From Bacillota bacterium (GTDB lineage: Bacteria > Bacillota_I > Bacilli_A > RF39 > UBA660), in the NCBI GenBank assembly GCA_015059425.1, contig SVAM01000001.1, forward strand, positions 92,027-156,026: 64,000 bases of DNA, given 5' to 3'. The notes beneath the pieces were generated by a model. That model did no database searches and was not told the origin of the DNA. It saw only the letters and a list, made by a program, of their open reading frames with translations. The position numbers and the translations under genes were made by a program. Each line of letters starts with the position of its first letter. Position 1 is the stretch's first letter. This document shows positions 1 through 7,845 of this stretch, one piece after another.

Positions 1-530
1 ATAGTTGTTCTAATTTCTTTATTTTTACGATAACTTACAATAGAACTTGCAATACTTTTACTGCGAGGTTCTTCTGCATACTTAAAAAATATTTCTGTAA
101 GTTCTTGTTCACTATAATCATTGACTATATGTTTAGCATCAATTTTAGAACTTCTATCCATTCTCATATCAAGCTCTGCATCATTCATGAAACTAAAACC
201 ACGTGTTGCATCATCAATTTCTGGACTAGACAAACCTAAATCAAATAAAAAACCATCTACAAGTTCAACATTTTCATTATTTAGGCATTCTTCCATATTG
301 ATAAAATTAGAATGAATGATTTTAAAGTTGCTACCTATACTCAATAATTTATGATGCGAATAGGAGATTGCCTCACTATCCGCATCAAAGGCGAAAAGCA
401 TCCCATTTTTTATTCTTTTTAAAATTTCACTACTATGACCAGCATACCCTAGTGTGGCATCTACATATACTCCGTCATCTTTGATTTTTAAATTTTCAAT
501 TGCAATATCTCGCATAACACTGTAATGCAT
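1..530 (-). CDS. rsmH: 16S rRNA (cytosine-1402-N4)-methyltransferase RsmH, 5' part (runs off the left edge)
   Basis: RsmH (MraW) methylates N4 of C1402 in 16S rRNA with SAM. About 176 N-terminal residues are visible. The SAM-binding motif VDATLGYAGHS lies at residues 23-33, and a DLGLSSPEID-type segment characteristic of the family follows. The start chosen is the ATG at 530, one base after the mraZ stop, with a GAGGT-like ribosome site inside the end of mraZ. The mraZ-rsmH pair is the usual start of the division/cell-wall cluster in Bacillota, and this gene is translated in its wake. The frame is open to base 1, so the 3' end is outside the window. Confidence 0.93.
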   Translation of the reverse strand, partial: MHYSVMRDIAIENLKIKDDGVYVDATLGYAGHSSEILKRIKNGMLFAFDADSEAISYSHHKLLSIGSNFKIIHSNFINMEECLNNENVELVDGFLFDLGLSSPEIDDATRGFSFMNDAELDMRMDRSSKIDAKHIVNDYSEQELTEIFFKYAEEPRSKSIASSIVSYRKNKEIRTT

Positions 531-531
531 A

Positions 532-963
532 TTACTCTACCTCATTAAATAAGTGTTCTGCTACATCTTCAAGCATTTCACTATACTCTTCGTTAAATTT
601 GTCCCAATTTTCTTTAGACCAAATTTCAATACGGTCATTCGCGCCAATAATAACACATTCTTTAGTTATACCGGCGTGAATAGCCTGTTGGGAAGTAATA
701 TTTATGCGACCTTGACGATCAAGATTGCAATTAGCAGCAGCAGAAAAGAACGATCTAATAAATACACGGGCATCTTTTTTAGTAAATGGTAAAGTTCCAA
801 GTTTTTCAACTATTTTATCCCATTCGCTTTTAGTATAAATATATAGACATTTTTCTAAGCCACGAGTAACAATAAATGTTTCGCCTAGAGTACTTCTATA
901 ATTAGAAGGAATTACAAGTCTACTTTTATCATCAATATTATGATGGTATTCGCCCATGAACAT
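532..963 (-). CDS. mraZ: transcriptional regulator MraZ
   Basis: MraZ is an AbrB-fold DNA-binding protein that controls the division and cell wall (dcw) cluster. The product is 143 residues, the usual length, beginning MFMGEYHHNIDDKSRL, which matches the family N-terminus. Two MraZ repeats are visible, the second containing the DRQGRI segment. A longer frame opens at 996, but the ATG at 963 has a GGGGG ribosome site just upstream and gives the canonical N-terminus, so it is preferred. It is followed at once by rsmH. Repeated sites of the TGGGN type in its own promoter region were not obvious. Confidence 0.95.
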   Translation of the reverse strand: MFMGEYHHNIDDKSRLVIPSNYRSTLGETFIVTRGLEKCLYIYTKSEWDKIVEKLGTLPFTKKDARVFIRSFFSAAANCNLDRQGRINITSQQAIHAGITKECVIIGANDRIEIWSKENWDKFNEEYSEMLEDVAEHLFNEVE

Positions 964-1007
964 TTTAATCCCCCACTTTCTACCACAATGTACCACTGCT
1001 TACCATT

Positions 1008-1036
1008 ATATTATCAATTTTTATATTTCTTGTAAA
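1008..1036 (-). promoter_or_regulatory. candidate sigma-A promoter of mraZ-rsmH
   Basis: On the minus strand a TTTACA box (1036-1031) is followed after 17 bases by TAATAT (1013-1008). The mraZ start lies about 45 bases downstream. Identified by eye from consensus and spacing only. Confidence 0.5.
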
Positions 1037-1092
1037 GAATTAAGTGTTCGCTTTTTATAAATTAATGACTATTTTACAATAAATTTACATAC

Positions 1093-1116
1093 AAAAAAAT
1101 TGCTATTCCTAGCAAC
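1093..1116 (-). terminator. intrinsic terminator after the 312-aa helical protein gene
   Basis: Six-base-pair stem TTGCTA/TAGCAA with a four-base loop, followed on the minus strand by a run of T. It lies immediately after the stop at 1118. Confidence 0.75.
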
Positions 1117-1117
1117 T

Positions 1118-2056
1118 TTATTTATTTCTAACTAACTTACTTTCACTATACATCGGGTCATGTAATATATTATAAAAAGCATCAAAACTTAAATCAGCTT
1201 TTAAATACTTTTCAAAAAGATCAGTTAACTCTTTATTTTTCTCTTCATTTTCGTAAGGATAAAGTGTATTTAAATGATTTAAATAAAGCATTTTATCGTC
1301 TTTATCTTTTAACTCACTAAGTATATATAAATGTTCTTCATCCTTTAAAATTCTATTTCTTCTTAATATTTCTAAAGCTTTATCTAATACTTCAGCGTCA
1401 GCTTCATTTATTATAAATTTCATAATTAATTCATTTTGTCTTATGCCTTTATTTGCTAACAATCTTGACATTAAAGTAGCAAAAATGTATCCCTTTTCAC
1501 TTGCTGCATCTAACAGTAATTTTACATATTTATTTTTAAAATATATATTTTTGTTATCTAATAATGTAAAAGCTAAACTTCTATTTATTAATGGTTTATC
1601 TTTATCGAGCAAAAACTCTGTTGCATAAACATCTTGTTTAAAAAAGTTGTCAATAGTTACTCTTTTTTCTCTCGTAATAAAACTCATAGCGTTAGGGTTA
1701 ATCTTATAGAATTCATTCGGATTATCAATTCCTACTGTATGAATCTTTATTAATAATAAAATTTCCTTAATATCATTACTTGCTATTATTTCTTTAGCTT
1801 TTGGATGCCCAAACTTTTTTAAAAATCTTATAATCTCAAAAAAGTTTAAGGTGATAAAAATTTTATTACAAGAATTATATAGCTCTATTGCTAAATTAGC
1901 TGCTTCTTTATCTTTGTCATAATTAACTAAAAGATCTGATGCTACCTCATAACTTATTAGTTCGTTGTAAAAAGCATCTAGCACCTTTCTTGCAAAATAT
2001 TTATTTATTTTGTAATATTTGACAATTTCCATTAATAGGCCTATTTTATTAATCAT
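1118..2056 (-). CDS. alpha-helical protein of unknown function, paralogue of the next gene
   Basis: I do not recognise this 312-residue protein as a named family. It is rich in Leu, Ile, Lys and Asn and looks all-helical, with no signal peptide or membrane segment. Its C-terminal half (around the segment LLANKGIRQNELIMKF) aligns by eye with the C-terminal part of the adjacent 433-residue protein (LLRNTGIRHSKDSINLI), including the following NEAD/NEPD and R-rich segments, so the two are tandem paralogues. The start at 2056 has a GGAGG ribosome site. It is 12 bases downstream of the larger gene, so they are probably co-transcribed. A HEAT-like or TPR-like scaffold is possible but unproven. Confidence 0.8.
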   Translation of the reverse strand: MINKIGLLMEIVKYYKINKYFARKVLDAFYNELISYEVASDLLVNYDKDKEAANLAIELYNSCNKIFITLNFFEIIRFLKKFGHPKAKEIIASNDIKEILLLIKIHTVGIDNPNEFYKINPNAMSFITREKRVTIDNFFKQDVYATEFLLDKDKPLINRSLAFTLLDNKNIYFKNKYVKLLLDAASEKGYIFATLMSRLLANKGIRQNELIMKFIINEADAEVLDKALEILRRNRILKDEEHLYILSELKDKDDKMLYLNHLNTLYPYENEEKNKELTDLFEKYLKADLSFDAFYNILHDPMYSESKLVRNK

Positions 2057-2068
2057 TTTTATCCTCCA

Positions 2069-3370
2069 TTATATTGTTCTTGTTAAACTTAAATTATAAT
2101 CTTTGTTTTCATCTAAAGCTTGTTCTAATTCATCTAAATTAGCTTCTCCTAATAAATATTGTTCAAATGCTACTTGTAATGATTTTTGAGCTTCATTAAT
2201 TGGAAATGTTATATGTCCTTCGCTATCACTAATATATTTATCATATAAATCATTTAAATAATCTTCTTTTTGAGCAACAGTATCAAGGCTTGCATATTTT
2301 TCGAATATTTCTTTATTTCTTCTTACTCTATTTATTTTTAAAAGAGGTTTTAAGAAAAGAATCAAGCCATCATCCGGTTCATTTGTTATTAAATTGATGC
2401 TATCTTTACTATGTCTGATTCCAGTATTTCGTAATAAGTGAGCAATTTTTATTGCGTGTTTATATCCATAATTATTATAATCATCTATTATTAATTTCAT
2501 AACTTTATCACTCAAAATATATCTACCGTCACCAAAAACTGTTTCAATTATTTCTAAATAATTTTTTCTAATATTCAATGAAATTTGTTCATCAAATAAC
2601 ACTCTTTTTAAATATGCATTAGATTTTAAAAAGTTATATACAATATCACTATCAAGCTTCACTAAATACCTGTATATTTCCTTCCTAATATATTCTTCTC
2701 CATAAGTATTTATATTCTCTTTTATCAAAATATTAGTCATGTTATATATTTCAACTATAAAATAAGTATAAGTCCAGCCATATTTCAAACACATTTCACC
2801 AAATATATAAGATAATTCGCTATTAAATAAGAAAGGCTTTAGTAAATCTACCATTTTTTCTCTTACTTCATAATCAATACTTTCATCATTAAAATATTTT
2901 GCACAAAAATACGTTTCATTAATTAGATTATTATTTCTATATCTATAAAAAAATGTCATTGTTCTAAAATAATAAAATTTTGTTTCTTTAACATTTGATT
3001 TACTATGAGCATTTAATACCATAGTATTTACATTGCTTGGAGCAAAAATTTCATTTAATCTACCTAATTGTTCTAATGTTACTTTTATCTTATCTATATC
3101 TTTATCTTTTTTATAAACATTATTTAATAATTCAAATTGTTGCCAATTCCAAAAAAGATTTTCTATTCTTTCTTCATTTAAATTAGAAGCCATATTAATA
3201 AAATCTTTAAATAATGCGTTATTCTTAGGAATATACCCTCTTAAAAATTCAAACATATTCTGTTGGACTACTAAACTAATATTTAACTTTAAAAATTCTC
3301 TTAATAAAGATTCGTCTATCTTTTCTTCTTTAGCTACTTTAACAATATTTAATAAGTATTGATTATTCAT
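2069..3370 (-). CDS. alpha-helical protein of unknown function (433 aa), first gene of the paralogous pair
   Basis: This protein has no recognised family. It appears helical throughout, with many Lys, Asn, Ile and Leu, and no membrane or export signal. The last ~150 residues resemble the downstream 312-residue protein. The ATG at 3370 has an AGAGGT ribosome site. The length and style recall the other long helical proteins in this window (14.9, 46.4 and 49.7 kb), but I can align it confidently only with its immediate neighbour. The two genes form a short operon ending at the terminator near 1093-1116. Confidence 0.8.
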   Translation of the reverse strand: MNNQYLLNIVKVAKEEKIDESLLREFLKLNISLVVQQNMFEFLRGYIPKNNALFKDFINMASNLNEERIENLFWNWQQFELLNNVYKKDKDIDKIKVTLEQLGRLNEIFAPSNVNTMVLNAHSKSNVKETKFYYFRTMTFFYRYRNNNLINETYFCAKYFNDESIDYEVREKMVDLLKPFLFNSELSYIFGEMCLKYGWTYTYFIVEIYNMTNILIKENINTYGEEYIRKEIYRYLVKLDSDIVYNFLKSNAYLKRVLFDEQISLNIRKNYLEIIETVFGDGRYILSDKVMKLIIDDYNNYGYKHAIKIAHLLRNTGIRHSKDSINLITNEPDDGLILFLKPLLKINRVRRNKEIFEKYASLDTVAQKEDYLNDLYDKYISDSEGHITFPINEAQKSLQVAFEQYLLGEANLDELEQALDENKDYNLSLTRTI

Positions 3371-3427
3371 TTTGATACCTCTTTCATGTAGTAATTATAA
3401 TACATTAACATAAAATAAATGTCAAAT

Positions 3428-3450
3428 AAAAAAGAGGTGTTAGCCTCTTT
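3428..3450 (-). terminator. intrinsic terminator after the YjcZ-like peptide genes
   Basis: Stem AAAGAGG/CCTCTTT followed on the minus strand by at least six T. It overlaps the stop codon of the 43-residue peptide gene. Confidence 0.75.
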
Positions 3451-3580
3451 AATAATATAATACTCCGCCTAAGATTATTGCTAGTAAAATAAATAAGACT
3501 ATTATTAAGAATGCACTATTATGTAGACCAAATCCTCCACAATTATTATTGTTTTGATTTTTGTCTTTACAACATCCCAT
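3449..3580 (-). CDS. YjcZ-like small glycine/hydrophobic peptide (43 aa)
   Basis: The frame begins MGCCKDKNQNNNNCGGFG and continues into one hydrophobic segment rich in Leu and Ile that ends GGVLYY. A polar Cys/Asn/Gly head followed by FLIIVLFILLAIILG is the pattern of the YjcZ family of small sporulation-associated peptides in Bacillota. A very strong ribosome site (GAGGAGGT) sits six bases before the ATG, which makes this a real gene despite its size. It lies next to a second peptide of the same type. Function in the family is not well defined; membrane insertion is inferred from the single hydrophobic stretch. Confidence 0.75.
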   Translation of the reverse strand: MGCCKDKNQNNNNCGGFGLHNSAFLIIVLFILLAIILGGVLYY

Positions 3581-3609
3581 GGGACACCTCCTCAAGTTAA
3601 TTTAAAAGA

Positions 3610-3702
3610 CTAAATGAATGCTCCTACTATGATGATTAATAAAATAAATAGTACTAAAATGATCGCAGCTCCTAAGCCATTTCCACATCCGCAGTTATTC
3701 AT
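3610..3702 (-). CDS. YjcZ-like small peptide (30 aa)
   Basis: Thirty residues: a Cys/Gly/Asn head MNNCGCGNGLGAA followed by a hydrophobic segment ending VGAFI. This is close to the classic YjcZ arrangement (glycine-rich head, one transmembrane helix, terminal Gly-Ala-Phe). The ATG at 3702 is preceded by AAAGGAGG at optimal spacing. It lies 29 bases upstream of the 43-residue homologue, and both probably share one transcript ending at 3428-3450. The divergent neighbour is prsA. Confidence 0.78.
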   Translation of the reverse strand: MNNCGCGNGLGAAIILVLFILLIIIVGAFI

Positions 3703-3802
3703 AAATCATTCCTCCTTTATTTGTCTTTTCACTAATATATTACGTAAAAGTTTTCAAATGGTGCTGGGTAAATGTTTAGAGTGTTAAAAATGTGTAAAAA
3801 TC

Positions 3803-3831
3803 TTGTATTTTTAAATACTAGTTGCTATAAT
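3803..3831 (+). promoter_or_regulatory. sigma-A promoter of prsA
   Basis: TTGTAT, 17-base spacer, TATAAT with an extended TG one base before the -10. The prsA start is 25 bases downstream, with a GGGAGG ribosome site between them. Confidence 0.75.
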
Positions 3832-3855
3832 AAGTTATATTGGGAGGAATTATAA

Positions 3856-4860
3856 ATGAAGAAAAAGATTTTTTTATTAGGTATTAGTGCATTCCTATTA
3901 TGTGGATGCGGTAAAATACCAACACTAACAAACGGTGATGAAGCAGTTGTAACTTTTAAGGATGGAGAAAAAATTAGTGCTAATGATTTCTATAATGAAA
4001 TTAAAGATTCATTTGGACTTGATACTTTAATTAACATGATAGATAAGCATATCTTTGAAACTGAATTTAAAGATAAATTAGCTGATGCTAAAACTTATGC
4101 TGAAGCTGCAGTAAAATCATTTAAATTACAATATGATGATGAGGCTACAGCACTTCAAACATTACAAAGCTATTATGGATATCAAACTTTTGAAGCTTAT
4201 GAAAATACTTTATATTTAAGTTATTTACAAAATCATGCAATAAAAAATTATGTTGAAAATAATATTACAGAAGATGAATTAAAAGAATATTATGAAAATG
4301 ATGTATATCCAGATATGACTATATCTCATATACTTATTACTCCAGAAGTAGATAAAGATGCAACTGAAGATGAAATTAAAAAAGCTGAAGATGTAGCTAA
4401 AAAAGAAATTGAAAGTATTATTAAAGAATTAAATCAAGCTAAGAAAGATGGTAAAGATATAACTGAATCATTTAAAGCTTTAGCTGATGCTAAATCAGAT
4501 GATGATAATGTAGATTTAGGTGAAATTAATATTGGTTCTTTAGGCTCTGAATATGATGAACTTATTATATCTGCTGCAGAATTAAAAGATGGTGAATATT
4601 CTACTAAAGTAATAACAACTGAACTTGGATATCATGTGATTTTAAAAACTAAAACTGGTAAAAAAGCAACTTATGAAGATTCAATAGATTCTATGAAAGA
4701 AAATATTGCAAATGATAAATTATCTAAAGAACAATCTTTAATGATTGATGCTATTAGACATTACCGTGATAAATATGAATTAGATATTATTGATAGTGAA
4801 ATTGATAGTCAATATTCAAAATTTATGAATAATTTAATTAATTATTATAAAAACAACTAA
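3856..4860 (+). CDS. prsA: PrsA-like foldase lipoprotein (parvulin-type peptidyl-prolyl isomerase)
   Basis: PrsA assists folding of exported proteins at the outer face of the membrane. The 334-residue product starts with a lipoprotein signal, MKKKIFLLGISAFLLCGC, with the lipid-modified Cys at residue 18. A helical chaperone region comes next, then a parvulin domain from about residue 150, opening ISHILI and containing the LGEINIGSL and LGYHVILKT segments of that fold. A long helical tail closes the protein. The gene is monocistronic on the plus strand between a consensus promoter and a bidirectional terminator. It could serve the large exported proteins encoded elsewhere in the window. Confidence 0.9.
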   Translation: MKKKIFLLGISAFLLCGCGKIPTLTNGDEAVVTFKDGEKISANDFYNEIKDSFGLDTLINMIDKHIFETEFKDKLADAKTYAEAAVKSFKLQYDDEATALQTLQSYYGYQTFEAYENTLYLSYLQNHAIKNYVENNITEDELKEYYENDVYPDMTISHILITPEVDKDATEDEIKKAEDVAKKEIESIIKELNQAKKDGKDITESFKALADAKSDDDNVDLGEINIGSLGSEYDELIISAAELKDGEYSTKVITTELGYHVILKTKTGKKATYEDSIDSMKENIANDKLSKEQSLMIDAIRHYRDKYELDIIDSEIDSQYSKFMNNLINYYKNN

Positions 4861-4888
4861 AAACTTCCTTTAATTGGAAGTTTTTTCT
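4859..4888. terminator. bidirectional terminator between prsA and recX
   Basis: Nine-base-pair stem AAAACTTCC/GGAAGTTTT with a seven-base loop and T runs on both strands. It overlaps the last codons of recX. Confidence 0.8.
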
Positions 4889-5640
4889 ATGTAAGAATCT
4901 ATATCAATATTTGTATAACCTTTATTATATAAATAAACTTTTATTTTATTTTTAGTAGTATATAAATCATATTTGTTTATATACTTTTTATATAATTTTA
5001 AAACTAATTTTTCTAATACTTGTTCATTTTCTTCAATATTAATATTTTCTAAATAATTCAAAATATCTTCTTTATAAAAACCTTTGTTTAATAATTCGTT
5101 GAGAGTTTTTCTTTTAAATTCATTTATGCTTTTTTTATTTGCCTTAGCTTTTTTATCGATATATCTTTTTATTTTATCTATATATATATTATTATCTACT
5201 TTTTTTAAATGTGTTCTTATTTCACTTTCTTTAAAATCTAATGCTTTTAAATCATTTAATATTTTTTGTTCTCCAATAGTATTAAGTACTAACATATCAT
5301 GAATATATGCTTCTATGTATTTATTACTATTCAAATAATTTTCTTGTTCCAATTTTTCTAAAGTATATTTAATTTCTTCTTTAGTAAAATCTTTCTTCTT
5401 AAGAATACTTTCTAATTCTTTTTTAGAACGCATTTTTATATTTAAGGCTTTTAAAGCAGTATAATATGATTTTAATAAATTATTTTCTTTTAAAATATTT
5501 TCTAATTCTTTTTTAGTTATTTCTTTTTTTAATAGTAATTCATATTTGATAATAATATCATCATATAAATTAAATTCCTCTATATCTGTAATTATTTTAT
5601 ATTCATTAGTTTTTATTTTTTTATATTTTAATATTTTCAT
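4870..5640 (-). CDS. recX: regulatory protein RecX
   Basis: RecX binds RecA filaments and limits recombinase activity. The 256-residue protein has the family's repeated three-helix units; the segment RSKKELESILKKKDF followed by EKLEQENYL and AYIHD matches the RecX core. An N-terminal extension with beta-like character (residues 1-55) is typical of Bacillota RecX. The ATG at 5640 is preceded by GAGGGTAAC. It lies 39 bases downstream of the dGTPase-like gene; no recA is visible in the window. Confidence 0.88.
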   Translation of the reverse strand: MKILKYKKIKTNEYKIITDIEEFNLYDDIIIKYELLLKKEITKKELENILKENNLLKSYYTALKALNIKMRSKKELESILKKKDFTKEEIKYTLEKLEQENYLNSNKYIEAYIHDMLVLNTIGEQKILNDLKALDFKESEIRTHLKKVDNNIYIDKIKRYIDKKAKANKKSINEFKRKTLNELLNKGFYKEDILNYLENINIEENEQVLEKLVLKLYKKYINKYDLYTTKNKIKVYLYNKGYTNIDIDSYIEKTSN

Positions 5641-5679
5641 GTTACCCTCACTAAATTAATTTTAGCACACGAACATTTG

Positions 5680-6825
5680 TTAGTCAAGTTTAGATAATAA
5701 TTCTTCATTATTAAAATATTTTTTATATTCGCTTATAAAGAAATCATCAGTCATTCCTGCGATATAATCTAATACAATTCGTTCATAAGAATTATTATTT
5801 TTGTATTCTAAAGTCATATTTTTTAAATAAGAATTTACTATTAATGAGTCTCTGTTATTAGTTTTTAAATCATTTAAATATTTTATAAATAATTCTTCAA
5901 ACATTATTTTTAATTCACTTTTTCTTTTTGCAGAATACGATTTGTTATAAATATTTTCATAATTAAACTTTTTTAATTTAACAATCGCTTCATAAACTTT
6001 ATCGCTTAATAAAATATAATTCTTATTATAACTATTATTAATTATATCTAGTATACATGTATTTACTATTTCTCTTGTATTACTTCCTAAAACACTTGTT
6101 ATTTCTGTAGGTATATCTAATCTATTTAATATTTTTAGTCTTACTGCATCATCGATATCTCTACCTAAATATGCTATCATATCACTTATTCTTACTACAC
6201 AACCTTCTAATGTCATTGGTTTTAAAGTTTTTAATAATTTTTTATCAGTATAAGATTTTTCATATTCTTCTAAAAATTCTTCTTTTGTTTTCTTTTTTGG
6301 TTCATATTTTCCTAAAGCAAATTCCCCATTATGACACATAATTGCATCTAATACTTGAATAGAAATATTTAACCCCTTACCATAATTTTCTACATACATT
6401 AAATTTCTAACACTTTGAATATTATGATTAAAGAATCCTTGATTATATTTTAAACTTATATCATTTAAGATAAACTCTCCTTCATGGCCAAAAGGTACAT
6501 GGCCTAAATCATGGCCTAAGGCAGAGGCCTCAATTAGATCTTCGTTTAATCCTAAGGCTCTTCCGATAGTTCTAGCTATTTTACTAACAAATTGTACATG
6601 AATCATTCTTCTTGCTACATGATCATGCTCTATTTTAGAAAACACTTGCGTTTTATCTTGATATCTTATAAAACTAAGAGAATATATAATTCTATCTATA
6701 TCTCTAAAATATGGTGTTCTTAAATCTGTATCAATATCACTTAAATATTTTGCTTCATGATCATAGCATGCATATTTACTTAAAATATCGTTATGTTTTA
6801 ACATTTGTATTTCTACATCTTTCAT
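5680..6825 (-). CDS. HD-domain deoxynucleoside triphosphate triphosphohydrolase (dGTPase-like)
   Basis: The protein (381 aa) has the HD metal-site pattern of dGTPase-like enzymes: a first His in the RRMIHVQ segment, then GHDLGHVPFGHEGE, preceded by the RTPYFRDIDRIIYS opening typical of the group. Such enzymes hydrolyse dNTPs to nucleoside and triphosphate. The usual Bacillota HD homologue often sits near recO or dnaG, and here the gene starts 10 bases after the recO stop, suggesting one transcript recO-dgt-recX. Substrate specificity cannot be read from the sequence. Confidence 0.85.
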   Translation of the reverse strand: MKDVEIQMLKHNDILSKYACYDHEAKYLSDIDTDLRTPYFRDIDRIIYSLSFIRYQDKTQVFSKIEHDHVARRMIHVQFVSKIARTIGRALGLNEDLIEASALGHDLGHVPFGHEGEFILNDISLKYNQGFFNHNIQSVRNLMYVENYGKGLNISIQVLDAIMCHNGEFALGKYEPKKKTKEEFLEEYEKSYTDKKLLKTLKPMTLEGCVVRISDMIAYLGRDIDDAVRLKILNRLDIPTEITSVLGSNTREIVNTCILDIINNSYNKNYILLSDKVYEAIVKLKKFNYENIYNKSYSAKRKSELKIMFEELFIKYLNDLKTNNRDSLIVNSYLKNMTLEYKNNNSYERIVLDYIAGMTDDFFISEYKKYFNNEELLSKLD

Positions 6826-6834
6826 ATTTCACCT

Positions 6835-7554
6835 CTATATTATTTTCTTTAAAAAATCTTTACTTTTTAAATACAAACCTGTATATCTATCATAATATGT
6901 ATTTAAAAAATGATTTATTTCATTTTTTACTTTATCACTTATTTTTAATTTAGTAATACTTTTTATTTCTACATAATAATACATTCTAAGTAATTCGATA
7001 GTTTTTTTATCAACTATTATTTCATTTTGGTAACATTTATTACAAATATATCCCCCTCTGTCACCATCAATAGTTAAGATATTTACTTTAGCTCCACATC
7101 CCACACATGAATCTAAATTTAGGCCTACTCCTAAATAATCTAAATATTTAATTTCTAATATATTTGCCATTATTAAAGGATCTAATCCTTCATTTATTTT
7201 TAATACAGTTGTTATATAATCAAAATATATATTTTCATCTGTTTGTTTAATAACTTGTAAAGTTAAATCGGTTATATAATTTAAATATGTTAAAAGAGTT
7301 ATATCGTTCATTATAATTCTAAAATTATTTATTACATCTACGCTAACTAAAGTAGATAGTTTATTTTCTTTATAGTGAATATTAAATTTTCCGTAAGTAA
7401 ATTTTAACGTAGTTGCTCTAAAAGGGCTTTTTAATGACTTAGCACCTTTACATATTATGCTTATGATGCCATCATTTGTATATACCTGTATTATTTTAGA
7501 TGTTTCTCCATAAGAAGTTTCTTTAATAATTATACCTTCAATTTCCTTTAACAT
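6835..7554 (-). CDS. recO: DNA repair protein RecO
   Basis: RecO mediates RecA loading on SSB-coated DNA with RecR. The 239-residue protein has an N-terminal OB fold (ETSYGETSKIIQVYT, residues 12-26; then a CKGAKS segment) and a zinc site formed by C150, C153, C171 and C174, followed by helices. Length is normal. In many Bacilli the order is era-yqzL-recO; here yqzL and recO are split by about 1.4 kb holding an Rpn-type gene. The start at 7554 has a weak ribosome site (GGTGATAAT). Confidence 0.92.
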   Translation of the reverse strand: MLKEIEGIIIKETSYGETSKIIQVYTNDGIISIICKGAKSLKSPFRATTLKFTYGKFNIHYKENKLSTLVSVDVINNFRIIMNDITLLTYLNYITDLTLQVIKQTDENIYFDYITTVLKINEGLDPLIMANILEIKYLDYLGVGLNLDSCVGCGAKVNILTIDGDRGGYICNKCYQNEIIVDKKTIELLRMYYYVEIKSITKLKISDKVKNEINHFLNTYYDRYTGLYLKSKDFLKKII

Positions 7555-7703
7555 ATTATCACCCTGATATTAATATTATAACAATTTTAATATTTAAAAA
7601 AAAGCATTTTACTTGAAATATTTTTTATAAATTATTGAAATTATCATAGAAATAATTATTGAATAAAATATGTATGTATAGCATAAATATTATATGTAAT
7701 TCA

Positions 7704-7732
7704 TTGAAATAATCCATTAATAATGCTATAAT
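7704..7732 (+). promoter_or_regulatory. strong orphan promoter on the plus strand
   Basis: TTGAAA, exactly 17 bases, TATAAT, with an extended TG before the -10. No long plus-strand gene follows; the transcript would run into a terminator about 75 bases on. Confidence 0.75.
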
Positions 7733-7738
7733 TAACTT

Positions 7739-7816
7739 ATAAAGGGAGTGAGAAAGAGATGGCTTTTTAATTTTTTTCTACATAAAATTATGAAATCGCA
7801 ATAATTGCGATTTTTA
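7739..7816 (+). ncRNA. putative ~78-nt small transcript with a 3-residue ORF
   Basis: The promoter at 7704-7732 should start transcription near 7739. The RNA contains a ribosome-site-like GGGAGTG, then ATG GCT TTT TAA (7759-7770), and ends in a nine-base-pair stem AAATCGCAA/TTGCGATTT (7793-7813) followed by TT and an AT-rich tail. It lies between recO and the Rpn-type nuclease gene, antisense to both. It may be a small regulatory RNA or the remnant leader of a lost gene; no known RNA family was recognised. Confidence 0.5.
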
Positions 7817-7825
7817 TTTAATATA

Positions 7826-7845
7826 AAAAGGCTTTTTAGCCTTTT
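7826..7845 (-). terminator. terminator of the Rpn-type nuclease gene
   Basis: Stem AAAAGGC/GCCTTTT overlapping the stop at 7844, with a T run on the minus strand. Confidence 0.65.
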
